A model generated the notes under the pieces. That model saw nothing but the letters and a program-made list of their open reading frames with translations. It was not told the origin of the DNA and ran no database searches. Positions 28,472 to 37,254 of a stretch of 42,243 bases of DNA are shown here, piece after piece (positions within the stretch are counted from its first letter, which is position 1; every line of letters begins with the position of its first letter). A program made the translations under genes and the position numbers. The DNA comes from Dehalococcoidia bacterium (GTDB taxonomy: Bacteria > Chloroflexota > Dehalococcoidia > UBA2979), in NCBI GenBank assembly GCA_009692705.1, contig SHYR01000008.1, forward strand, positions 1 through 42,243, read 5' to 3'.

Positions 28472-29571
28472 CGGTCGATCTCCCCCACCACGATGTCGAT
28501 CGAGCCCAGCGCGACGATCGCGTCCGGCAAGGAGGCGCCAACCGCCATCTCCCTCAGCAGCGTGAGGTTGATCAGGGAGGGCGCGCGGATGTGGAAGCGG
28601 TACGGCGCCGGGCCTCCGTCCGAGACCAGGTAGAAGCCGAGCTCCCCGCGCGGGCCCTCGACGCGCGCGTACGCCTCCCCCGGCTCGGGCCGCAGCGCCA
28701 GCGGGATGTCGGTCTTGTGCGCGCCGGGCGGCAGGCCGTCGAGCGCCTGGCGCACGATGCCGACGGACTGGCGCACCTCCTCCATGCGCACCATGAAGCG
28801 GTCGTAGGCGTCGCCGGCGCGGCCGACCGGCACCGCGAAGTCGAAGCGGTCGTAGCCGCAGTAGGGCTCCGCCTTGCGCAGGTCCCACGGCACGCCGGAG
28901 CCGCGCAGCATCGGGCCTGCGAGCGAGGCGTTGATCGCATCGGCCGCCGATATCACGCCGACGTTGCGCGTGCGCGCCAGGAAGATCTCGTTGTCCACCA
29001 GCAGCTCCGTGTACTCCGCGATGCGCGCCGGCAGCTCGTCGAGCAGCGCGCTCGCCGCCGGGAAGAACTCCGGCGGCGGGTCGAAGGCCACGCCGCCGAT
29101 GCGCATGTAGTTCGTGGTCAGGCGCGCGCCGCAGGTCATCTCGAAGAGGTCGAGAATCTTTTCGCGCTCGCGCCACATGTACAGCAGCGGCGTCTGCCAC
29201 GCCCCGGCGTCGCTCACCAGCTGGCCGTTTGCCATCGCGTGGCTCGCGATGCGCTGCAACTCCGCGAAGATCACGCGCAGGTAGGAGGCGCGCTCGGGCA
29301 CCTCGACCCCCGCCAGTTGCTCGACGGCGAGGCAGTAGCCGAGGTTGCCCGACATCGCGGCGAGGTAGTCGGCACGATCGGTGAAGGGGATGTTCTGCGT
29401 GTACGTGCGCTCCTCGGCGAGCTTCTCCATCGAGCGGTGAAGGTAGCCCACGATCATGTCGATGTCCCGGATGCGCTCGCCGTCCATCACTACGCGCACG
29501 CGGAACACGCCGTGCGTGGAGGGGTGCTGCGGACCGATGTTGAGCACATATGGTTCGCTGGCGGCGGTCAT
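28468..29571 (-). CDS. nuoD: NADH-quinone oxidoreductase subunit D
   Basis: 367 aa; LNIGPQHPSTHGVFRVRVVMDGE; YLHRSMEKLAEERTYTQNIPFTDRADYLAAM. Confidence 0.95.
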   Translation of the reverse strand: MTAASEPYVLNIGPQHPSTHGVFRVRVVMDGERIRDIDMIVGYLHRSMEKLAEERTYTQNIPFTDRADYLAAMSGNLGYCLAVEQLAGVEVPERASYLRVIFAELQRIASHAMANGQLVSDAGAWQTPLLYMWREREKILDLFEMTCGARLTTNYMRIGGVAFDPPPEFFPAASALLDELPARIAEYTELLVDNEIFLARTRNVGVISAADAINASLAGPMLRGSGVPWDLRKAEPYCGYDRFDFAVPVGRAGDAYDRFMVRMEEVRQSVGIVRQALDGLPPGAHKTDIPLALRPEPGEAYARVEGPRGELGFYLVSDGGPAPYRFHIRAPSLINLTLLREMAVGASLPDAIVALGSIDIVVGEIDR

Positions 29572-30080
29572 CGCGCCTGCTTCCCCGGCTCCTCGAATGG
29601 GAACCGCGGCAGGCCGGGGTGGTGCCCCGCGATCTGGAGGAAGTTCTTGCGCAGCGGATGGCCGGGGAAGCCCTCCCACAGGAAGAGCCGCCGCAGATCC
29701 GGGTGGCCCTCGAAGTGGATCCCCATCAGGTCGTAGACCTCGCGCTCCTGCAGCAGCGCGCCGCGGTACACGCCGTATACGCTCGGCAGCGACGGCTGCT
29801 CGCGGTCCAGCACCGCCTTCACCACGATCAGGTGGTTCTGGTCCAGTGATTGCAGGTGGTAGACCAGCTCGAAGCGGTCGTAGCGGTCGACGCTGCACAG
29901 GCTCGAGAGCTGGGCGGCGTCCAGCGCGGGGTCGTCGTGGAGCCAGCGCAGCACCTCCGCCACGCGCGGCGCGGCCACCTCCACCCACTCGTCGGTCGCG
30001 CCCGCCACGGCGTCCGGCATCGCCGCGCGCAGTCGCTGCGCGACCTCCCGGCCGTCCAGCTGGCGTGGACCGCGCGGCAA
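29568..30080 (-). CDS. nuoC: NADH-quinone oxidoreductase subunit C
   Basis: 170 aa, TTG start; QEREVYDLMGIHFEGHPDLRRLFLWEGFPGHPLRKNF. Confidence 0.93.
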   Translation of the reverse strand: MPRGPRQLDGREVAQRLRAAMPDAVAGATDEWVEVAAPRVAEVLRWLHDDPALDAAQLSSLCSVDRYDRFELVYHLQSLDQNHLIVVKAVLDREQPSLPSVYGVYRGALLQEREVYDLMGIHFEGHPDLRRLFLWEGFPGHPLRKNFLQIAGHHPGLPRFPFEEPGKQAR

Positions 30081-30081
30081 G

Positions 30082-30456
30082 CTAGCTCCACTCCAGGGCG
30101 CGGCGCCGCCAGGCGTAGGCCAGTCCGAAGGCGAGCACGCCGATGAACAGCGCCGCCTTCAGCAGCGCGGAGAGCGCGAGCGTGGCGTGTTGGACCGCCC
30201 ACGGGTAGAGGAAGATCACCTCGACATCGAAGATCACGAACCCGATCGCGAACAGGTAGTAGCGCGCGTTGAACTGCCCCCAGGCCGTGCCTTCGCTCTC
30301 GACGCCGCACTCGTAGGTGGCGTTCTTGATCGGATCGGGGTGCTCCGGCCGGAGGCGCAGGCGGTAGAGCAGATGGGAGACGAGCAGCGGCAGCGCGGGG
30401 AAGGCGAGCGCGAAGCCCACCAGCACCGCTGCGCGGCCAAACTGCTCCGGGATCAC
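30082..30456 (-). CDS. nuoA: NADH-quinone oxidoreductase subunit A
   Basis: 124 aa, GTG start; YECGVESEGTAWGQFNARYYLFAIGFVIFDVEVIFLYPWAV. Confidence 0.94.
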   Translation of the reverse strand: MIPEQFGRAAVLVGFALAFPALPLLVSHLLYRLRLRPEHPDPIKNATYECGVESEGTAWGQFNARYYLFAIGFVIFDVEVIFLYPWAVQHATLALSALLKAALFIGVLAFGLAYAWRRRALEWS

Positions 30457-30538
30457 GAAGCTGTCCCATCAGTGCGTGGCGGCGGGCGGCGCCACCCGGG
30501 CGCGGGCCGCCGCGGGCGCCGTCCGAGAATCGAGCGGG

Positions 30539-30567
30539 ACTGTAGCACGGGCCCCTGCTGGGTTCAA
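30539..30567 (-). promoter_or_regulatory. Candidate sigma70-type promoter for the nuo operon
   Basis: Minus strand TTGAAC, 17-nt spacer, TACAGT, ~80 nt upstream of nuoA. Confidence 0.5.
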
Positions 30568-30626
30568 TGAAACCGTAACTATCCCTCACCGCACGTGTCG
30601 GGCGCGTTTGATACAGTGCGCGCGAT

Positions 30627-30899
30627 ATGGACACCCTCCCCCTACTGCTAGTGCTGCCGGCGCTTCTGGCGCTCTGGGTGTTCTTCATCTGGGCCAGCGC
30701 GGGAGTCGCCCGCAACAAGGGACGTAGCCTGATCATCGGTGGACTCATGGGTGGCGTGTTCGGCGTGCTGGGCCTCGTCCTGATGTGGTTGATGCCAGTA
30801 AATCGCGAAGTCGTCGCGCGCCGAGAGCAGGAGTTGAGAGCGCGACTGAGAACCGAAGGGCGAGGCGCTCTCGGGTCAGACCACGCCGGTGCACCCTAG
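30627..30899 (+). CDS. Small membrane protein (90 aa)
   Basis: MDTLPLLLVLPALLALWVFFIWASAGVARNKGRSLIIGGLMGGVFGVLGLVLMWLMPVNREVV...; divergent from nuoA. Confidence 0.65.
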   Translation: MDTLPLLLVLPALLALWVFFIWASAGVARNKGRSLIIGGLMGGVFGVLGLVLMWLMPVNREVVARREQELRARLRTEGRGALGSDHAGAP

Positions 30900-31117
30900 C
30901 AGCATGAGTGGATCACCTCGGAAGAAAGACACCCCGCGACCCTCATGCGAGGACGCCCGTGCGCGCCGGGCCGGGGGTGCTGCCGCCGGCCGCATTGACC
31001 ACCTCGTGCACCTCGCCTTCGCGGAGCGCTGGGTGCCGCGGCCCCCCGCGTTGTGCGCAACGAGCGCGCGCCCCGCAGGGTGGCGATGCCGCGCCGATGC
31101 TGAGACGATACGGGACG

Positions 31118-31885
31118 ATGCTGGTCGATCTCCACACCCACACTCACCCGTTCTCGTGGGATTCCTTCCTGCACCCGGACGAGCTCGTGGAGCGGTCGCG
31201 CCAGGCAGGCCTCGACGCGATCGTGCTCTCGGAGCACGACTGGGCGTGGAAGCCGGAGGCGGTGCGCGAGCTCTCGAAGCGGCACGACTTTCCGATCTTC
31301 GCTGGCATCGAGGTCAACACTGAGGATGGTCACGTGCTGAGCTACGGCCTGCACGAGTACGTCTTCGGCATGCACCGCGCGCACGAGCTGGCGGGCCACG
31401 TGCGACGCGTCGGCGGCGTGATGGTGGCGCCGCACCCCTATCGGCGACAGCTGCCGTGGCGCCTCGATGACGAGGCGGAGTACGCGGACGCCTTGCGCCG
31501 TGCGGAATCGAACCCTGCCTACCGCTTCGTGTCGGCGCTGGAGGCGGTCAACGGACGCGGCACGCTGCGTGAGAACACCTTCTCGCAGCAGCTCGCGCGT
31601 GCGATGGGCATGCCGACCACCGGCGGCACCGACTCACACGAGCGAGGCGACATCGGCAAGACCGCCACCTACTTCGAGCGTGAGCTGCGCTCGGAGCAGG
31701 CGCTGATCGAGGAGATCCGGGCGGGCCGTGTGTGGGCGCTGGACCGCACCGGCGGCCAGCTCAGCGCCGACCCCGTCTACCGTGAGCTGCCGCCAGACCT
31801 CGCCGCGGCACGCGCCGAGCTCACGGCGATCCGCGAGCGGCGCGCCCTCGAAGGTGCGCCGGAGTTCCGCGGACGGGCCGGCTAG
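31118..31885 (+). CDS. PHP-domain metal-dependent phosphoesterase family protein
   Basis: 255 aa; MLVDLHTHTHPFSWDS, LSEHDW, VMVAPHPYRR, GGTDSHERGDIGKTATYF. Confidence 0.88.
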   Translation: MLVDLHTHTHPFSWDSFLHPDELVERSRQAGLDAIVLSEHDWAWKPEAVRELSKRHDFPIFAGIEVNTEDGHVLSYGLHEYVFGMHRAHELAGHVRRVGGVMVAPHPYRRQLPWRLDDEAEYADALRRAESNPAYRFVSALEAVNGRGTLRENTFSQQLARAMGMPTTGGTDSHERGDIGKTATYFERELRSEQALIEEIRAGRVWALDRTGGQLSADPVYRELPPDLAAARAELTAIRERRALEGAPEFRGRAG

Positions 31886-31932
31886 CCCGCCGCAGTGCGC
31901 CTCGATCGCGTGTGGCGGCCGGCCGAGCGGCG

Positions 31933-31956
31933 GGTAGTGTCCTTTAGGACACTACC
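31933..31956. promoter_or_regulatory. Perfect 11-bp inverted repeat, candidate operator or transposon-end relic
   Basis: GGTAGTGTCCT-TT-AGGACACTACC, flanked by 10-bp direct repeats CCGAGCGGCG (31923-31932 and 31955-31964). Confidence 0.6.
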
Positions 31957-31971
31957 GAGCGGCGTCTTTCA

Positions 31972-32000
31972 TTGACAGGCGGCAGGTGCCTGCTTATCGT
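31972..32000 (+). promoter_or_regulatory. Candidate sigma70-type promoter for the SDR pair
   Basis: TTGACA, 17-nt spacer, TATCGT, ~45 nt upstream of the SDR start. Confidence 0.5.
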
Positions 32001-32046
32001 TCCGCGGGCCCCGCGCGGCCCAGCACGGAGCCGGAAGGAAGGCGAG

Positions 32047-33030
32047 ATGGGGACGCTGGACGGCAAGGTCACCGTGATCACCGGTTCGGGCCGCGGCATC
32101 GGTCAGGGGATGGCGAAGCTGTTCGCGCGGGAAGGCGCGAAGGTCGTGGTGAACGATCCGGGCGTCAACGTGGACGGCACCAGCCACGACAACGGACCGG
32201 CCGACCAGACGGTGGCCGTGATCAAGGCCGCCGGCGGCCAGGCGGTCGCGAACTACGACAGCGTCGCGACCGCCGAGGGCGGCGAGCGCATGATCAAGCA
32301 GGCGGTTGATACCTGGGGCCGCATCGACGTGCTCTGCAACGTCGCCGGCATCTTGCGCGACCGCATGATCTTCAACATGACGCCCGAGGAGTGGCGCGCG
32401 GTGCTCGACGTGCACCTCACCGGCCAGTTCCACACCATCAGGCCTGCCTCCGTGCAGATGCGGCAGCAGCGTAACGGCCGGATCATCAACTTCTCATCCA
32501 GCACCGGGCTGTTCGGCAATGTCGGCCAGGCAAACTACGGCGCCGCGAAGTCCGCCGTCGCGGGGCTGACACGCATGATCGCGCGTGACCTCGGCGGCTA
32601 CGGGGTCACCGCCAACGTGATTGCGCCGTCCGCGTCCACGCGCCTGACCGCGTCGGTGGGGGATCAGACGAGCTTGTTGGCCTCGATCGCGGGCCAGCCG
32701 GAAGCGGCGACGCGGCCGCAAGCCGAGCGCACCAGCGGATGGGGCGCCGCGATGGGCGGCCCCGAGTACATCGCGCCGATGTGCGCCTACCTGGCGTCGG
32801 ACGAGGCGTGGGATATCAACGGGCAGGTCTTCCACGTCGTCGGCGGGCGCGTCTCGCTGGGCGTGCACCCCACGCCGCGGCGTACGATCGTGAAGCACGG
32901 GCTGTGGACGCTCGCGGAGCTCGACGATGCGGTCCAGTACGTGCTGATGAGAGGGATCCACAACCCGCAGCCGCCGCGTGACGATGTCGAGGTGCCGGGA
33001 CGGAACACCCCGGCACGCGCGCTCGCCTAG
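32047..33030 (+). CDS. SDR family oxidoreductase (copy 1)
   Basis: TGSGRGIG cofactor motif, NVAGI, YGAAK catalytic motif; 327 aa with a C-terminal extension. Confidence 0.92.
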   Translation: MGTLDGKVTVITGSGRGIGQGMAKLFAREGAKVVVNDPGVNVDGTSHDNGPADQTVAVIKAAGGQAVANYDSVATAEGGERMIKQAVDTWGRIDVLCNVAGILRDRMIFNMTPEEWRAVLDVHLTGQFHTIRPASVQMRQQRNGRIINFSSSTGLFGNVGQANYGAAKSAVAGLTRMIARDLGGYGVTANVIAPSASTRLTASVGDQTSLLASIAGQPEAATRPQAERTSGWGAAMGGPEYIAPMCAYLASDEAWDINGQVFHVVGGRVSLGVHPTPRRTIVKHGLWTLAELDDAVQYVLMRGIHNPQPPRDDVEVPGRNTPARALA

Positions 33031-33063
33031 ACCGCGCACGGCGCGCGAAGGGAGAACGGAGTC

Positions 33064-34050
33064 ATGGGCGCACTGGACGGACGCACCGCGGTGCTCACGG
33101 GGGCCGGTCGTGGCATCGGCCGCGAGGTGGCGCTGCTGCTCGCGAAGCATGGCGCAAACGTGATCGTCAACGACCCGGGCGTGAACATCGACGGCACGGG
33201 GCACGACGACGGCCCCGCCACGCAGGTCACGAGCGCGATCGTCGCGGCCGGCGGGAAGGCGCAGCCGAACTTCGACACCGTCGCCACCGTCGAGGGCGGC
33301 GAGAACATGATCAAGCAGGCGCTCGACGCCTACGGCCGCGTCGACATCGTGGTGCACCTCGCCGGGATCCTTCGCGACCGCATGATCTTCAACACCACCG
33401 AGGAGGAGTGGAACGACGTGATCGCGGTCCATCTCGACGGTTACTTCAATGTCGCGCGTCCGGCCTCCGTGCTGATGCGCCAGCAGCGATACGGCCGCAT
33501 CATCGGCTTCACCTCCGGCTCGGGGCTGGCCGGCAACTCCGGGCAGGCGAACTACGGCGCCGCGAAGGCCGGCATCGTGGGCATGACCCGCTGTCTGGCG
33601 CTCGACCTCGGCCGCTATGGCGTGACGGCGAACGCGGTCGCACCCGGCGCTGCCACGCGCATGGCCGCCGCCGGGATGGCGGCGCGCCGGCTGCACACTC
33701 AGGCCGTCCTCGGTGCCGCGGGGAGCGCCGCCCCGGCCTCAGCGGCGGCCTCGGCGACGCAGCGGGGGCCGGGCGGCGGCATGAGTGGCCCCGAGTACGT
33801 GGCGCCGATGGTTGCGTACCTGTGCACCGAGCAGGCGTGGAACATCAACGGCAAGGTGTTTTACGTCGCCGGCGGCGCTGTGAGCCTAGCCCACGACGAG
33901 TACCCGGTGCGGCTGATCGAGACCGACGGAATGTGGGAGCCGGGCGAGTTGCGCGAGCGCGTACCTGCGCTGCTCTCCGACCTCCGCAACCCGGCACCGC
34001 CCGCCCCGGACCTCGTGATCCCGGGACGCCCGGCGCCCGCAGGCGGATAG
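33064..34050 (+). CDS. SDR family oxidoreductase (copy 2)
   Basis: TGAGRGIG, HLAGILRDRMIFN, YGAAK motifs; colinear similarity to copy 1 along its length. Confidence 0.92.
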   Translation: MGALDGRTAVLTGAGRGIGREVALLLAKHGANVIVNDPGVNIDGTGHDDGPATQVTSAIVAAGGKAQPNFDTVATVEGGENMIKQALDAYGRVDIVVHLAGILRDRMIFNTTEEEWNDVIAVHLDGYFNVARPASVLMRQQRYGRIIGFTSGSGLAGNSGQANYGAAKAGIVGMTRCLALDLGRYGVTANAVAPGAATRMAAAGMAARRLHTQAVLGAAGSAAPASAAASATQRGPGGGMSGPEYVAPMVAYLCTEQAWNINGKVFYVAGGAVSLAHDEYPVRLIETDGMWEPGELRERVPALLSDLRNPAPPAPDLVIPGRPAPAGG

Positions 34051-34073
34051 CGCCGCCCGGCTCCGCCCGGGTG

Positions 34074-34664
34074 TCAGCGCCCGGGCGGAGCCCCCCGCCC
34101 CTCGTCGCCGGCGCGCTCCCGGTCCTGCGCCTCGAACTCGTCGGCGAGCATCTCCATCAACACGAAGTCGTAGCCGCGGCGGTGCACCTCGCGTACGCGG
34201 CGGAATCCCGCGCGCGCGAAGGAGGCCTGCGCGCGGTGGTTCCACGTCAGCGTGTGGAGATAGACGCGGCGCAGCCCCAGCTCGCGGAACAGGTAACCGA
34301 GCAGCGTGCGCACGGCGTCGCGGCCGAAGCCCAGCGCCCAGTACTCACGCAGGCCGATCGTGATCCCCAGCTCCACCTCGCGCAGCGTGGGATCGTATCC
34401 GTAGTACATGACGTTGCCGATGTGGCGGCCGTCGGCGCGATCCAGAATCGCGAAGTTGCGCCGCAGGCTGCTCGGCGCCTCCAGGTCGTCGGCGACGGTG
34501 GCGATGAAGGCGTGCAGCGACATCGTGATCGGCAGCGCGGCGTCGTAGGCCGCGAGCTCCGGGTCGCGGCGCCACTCGTAGTCCTGCGCCAGGTCCTCGA
34601 TCAGCTTCTCGCGCAACTGCACGAGCCGTCCGGTGGCGACGATCTGCGGCCTGGTGGCGGTCAT
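34074..34664 (-). CDS. GNAT family N-acetyltransferase
   Basis: 196 aa; LGITIGLREYWALGFGRDAVRTLLGYLFRELGLRRVYLHTLTWNHRAQASFARAGFRR. Confidence 0.88.
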   Translation of the reverse strand: MTATRPQIVATGRLVQLREKLIEDLAQDYEWRRDPELAAYDAALPITMSLHAFIATVADDLEAPSSLRRNFAILDRADGRHIGNVMYYGYDPTLREVELGITIGLREYWALGFGRDAVRTLLGYLFRELGLRRVYLHTLTWNHRAQASFARAGFRRVREVHRRGYDFVLMEMLADEFEAQDRERAGDEGRGAPPGR

Positions 34665-35110
34665 GGGTGCTGCCGCGCCGCGATCAGGTCGAGTGCCCGC
34701 TCCAACATCAGGCGCTGCGACGGGAAGGTCAGCACGCGCAGCGCCTCGTCGGCGTCGAACCATTGCACCAGATCGTACTCGCCATCGTGCCTGCTGAGGT
34801 CGCCGCCGCGCGCCTCCATCAGGAAGTGGCGCACCTCCTTGCGCACGCGCGCTCCCTCTGCGGCGGCCGTGAACCAGTAGCGGTCGGACCCGACCTCGCC
34901 CACGATCGCGACCTCCAGCCCGGTCTCCTCCGCGACCTCGCGCAGCGCCGTCTGCTCCAGGCTTTCGCCGGGCTGGGGACGGCCCTTCGGCAGCGCCCAG
35001 AACGCCCCGCCGTCTCGCCCCACCAGCACCACCTCGATGCGGGGGCCGCGGCGGCGATAGACTATTCCGCCTGCGGACATCGAGTCGCGCACGGGCAGCG
35101 GTTGCGTCAT
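34661..35110 (-). CDS. NUDIX hydrolase
   Basis: 149 aa; Nudix box GESLEQTALREVAEETGLE. Confidence 0.92.
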   Translation of the reverse strand: MTQPLPVRDSMSAGGIVYRRRGPRIEVVLVGRDGGAFWALPKGRPQPGESLEQTALREVAEETGLEVAIVGEVGSDRYWFTAAAEGARVRKEVRHFLMEARGGDLSRHDGEYDLVQWFDADEALRVLTFPSQRLMLERALDLIAARQHP

Positions 35111-36123
35111 CGCTCGTCGTCCTCGCCGCCGCCGCCGCTGTCAAAGGTCAACGCGAGCGCGCGCAGCCCATTCAGCGCCTCCTGCGCGGCGCCGGCGAGA
35201 TGGCGCTCGCGATGGCCCAGCAGAGCGGTGAGCACACGCTCCGCATCGAGGCCGCCGATCTCACCGAGCGCGCCGATCGCCGCCAGCTGCACCTCCTCGT
35301 CCGTGTCCTCGATCAGCTCCGTCAACGGATCGATCGCCGCTCCCATCAGCAACTGGCCGGCGGAGGTAGCGGCCGCCGCGCGGACGTCCACGTCGTCGTC
35401 GGTGAAGCAGTGTGTCAGCACCGGCAGCCAGCGGTCGTCACCGTTGCGCCCCATCGCACGCAGCGCCGCGATGCGCATGCGCTGGCCCCCCGTCTCGTAC
35501 AGCTCGGCGATCAGGTCAGTGACTGATTCGTCTGAGCTGGCGCCCAGCGCCTCCAGCGCGCAGGCGCGCACCTCCTCTTCCTCGTGCATGTCTTCGACGG
35601 CCTCGCGCAGGGTCGCCGCGAGCTGTTCGGCGTCCTCCTCGGAGAGCAGGCCGAACTCCGCGCTGACGACCCACGGCGCGAGCGCCAGCGCGATGGCGGC
35701 GCGCACGGTCGCCTCGCTGTCGCGGCGCAGCTGATCGAGCAGTAGGTCCATGTACTCGGTGCGCTCCTGCTCCCAGAGTCCCTCGACCGCGAGCATGCGC
35801 GTCGCGGGGTCGGGGTCACGCAGCGCCGAGAGGTGGATGCGGTGGAAGTCGAGCGTGGCATCGTCCTGCGCCAGCCGGTGCAGGCGCGCCAGCACCTCGC
35901 GACGGCGCTCCGGCGCCAGCCGCGGCCACAGCGATACGAACTCGCGCACGACGGCGTCGGAGGGGCCGGCGAGCGCTCGCAGGTGCTCGGACGGCAGGGT
36001 GTCTCCGCGCTCGATCTCGGCGATCACCTGCGCCGGCGCCACGCTCGGCGCGCTGTCGTCACCGCCGTCGCCGTCGTCCGGCAGCGGGTCTCGGTCGGGG
36101 TCACGGCCTCGGTCGCTGGTCAC
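35107..36123 (-). CDS. HEAT-repeat-like protein
   Basis: 338 aa; repeated Ala/Leu-rich helical units (VRAAAATSAGQLL..., VQLAAIGALGEIGG...). Confidence 0.75.
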   Translation of the reverse strand: MTSDRGRDPDRDPLPDDGDGGDDSAPSVAPAQVIAEIERGDTLPSEHLRALAGPSDAVVREFVSLWPRLAPERRREVLARLHRLAQDDATLDFHRIHLSALRDPDPATRMLAVEGLWEQERTEYMDLLLDQLRRDSEATVRAAIALALAPWVVSAEFGLLSEEDAEQLAATLREAVEDMHEEEEVRACALEALGASSDESVTDLIAELYETGGQRMRIAALRAMGRNGDDRWLPVLTHCFTDDDVDVRAAAATSAGQLLMGAAIDPLTELIEDTDEEVQLAAIGALGEIGGLDAERVLTALLGHRERHLAGAAQEALNGLRALALTFDSGGGGEDDER

Positions 36124-36207
36124 GGCGCCGGTCTCCCTCAGCTGGCGCTCACGTCGCGAGCGCGCTCCGAGTGTAGCAAGGCCGGCGCGAGCACTGCCGG
36201 GCCCGCT

Positions 36208-37254
36208 CTAGCGCGGGCGCTCGCGCGCGGCGGACGTGTCCGGGGCCGGCCGCTCGGACGTCGGCTCGCGCTCCATCAGTCCGGAGACGGCGTCGCGTGG
36301 CGTGAGCGCACCCGCGAGCACGGCATCGAGCGCCTCGGTGATCGGCATCTTGACCCCCAGCCGTCGCGCGAGCTGCAACGCGGCCGGCACGGTCGACGCC
36401 CCCTCGGCGGTGGCCGCGAGCGTCTCGAGGGCACGCGGCAGGGGCATGCCGCCGCCGATCAACTCGCCGAGGCGGCGGTTGCGGGAGAGCGGGCTGTAGG
36501 CGGTGGCCATCAGGTCGCCGACCCCGGCGAGGCCCTGGAACGTTAGCGCCTCCGCGCCCGCGGCCACACCGAGGCGGGTCATCTCGGCGAGTCCTCGCGT
36601 GAGGATGGCGGCCTTGGCGTTGTCGCCGAGCGCGAGCGCGTCGGCCATGCCGCCGGCGATCGCGATCACGTTCTTGAGCGCGCCCCCCATCTCCACGCCC
36701 ACGATGTCCGCGGTGGTGTAGACCCGGAAGTGGGTGGAGTGAAAGGCGCGTCGCACCGCCTCCAGCGAGGCGGCGCGCGAGGCGATCACGGTCGTTCCCG
36801 GCAGTCCCGCCGCCAGCTCGCGCGAGAGGTTGGGGCCGGAGAGCGCCGCCACAGCGTGGCCCGGCAGCACCTCCGCGAGCAGCTCCGACATGCGCCGCCC
36901 GTCGCGGTCGATGCCCTTGGTGCCGCTGAGCAGCGTCGCATCGGAGGCGATCCGCTCCGCGACGGCGCGCGCGTTCTCCGCCAGCGCGGTCGACGGCACC
37001 GCGAAGCAGACCAGCTGCGCGGAGGCGAGCGCGCCGGCATCGGCGCTGACCTCGACCGCGGCGGGCAGCTCGCTGCCCGGCAGGCGCCGCTCGTTGCGGC
37101 GCGTTGCGGCGATGCGGGCGGCCTCAGCGGCGTCCCGCGCGAGCAGCAGCGTCGGCACCGCGTTGCGGGCCAGCAGGATCGCGAGCGTGGTGCCCCAGGC
37201 GGTGGTGCCGACGACGGCCGCGCGCGTGATCGCGCCACCGCCCGCCGGCGTCAC
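36208..37254 (-). CDS. gpsA: Glycerol-3-phosphate dehydrogenase [NAD(P)+]
   Basis: 348 aa, GTG start; AWGTTLAILLARN, GTKGID, SGPNLSRELAAGLP, GGALKNVIAIAGGMADAL, GVGDLMATAYSPLSRNRRLG. Confidence 0.93.
   Translation of the reverse strand: MTPAGGGAITRAAVVGTTAWGTTLAILLARNAVPTLLLARDAAEAARIAATRRNERRLPGSELPAAVEVSADAGALASAQLVCFAVPSTALAENARAVAERIASDATLLSGTKGIDRDGRRMSELLAEVLPGHAVAALSGPNLSRELAAGLPGTTVIASRAASLEAVRRAFHSTHFRVYTTADIVGVEMGGALKNVIAIAGGMADALALGDNAKAAILTRGLAEMTRLGVAAGAEALTFQGLAGVGDLMATAYSPLSRNRRLGELIGGGMPLPRALETLAATAEGASTVPAALQLARRLGVKMPITEALDAVLAGALTPRDAVSGLMEREPTSERPAPDTSAARERPR

Noticed and set aside
26924-28633. 569-aa + strand ORF antisense to nuoH/nuoD
   Set aside because: Same compositional artefact; no recognisable domain.
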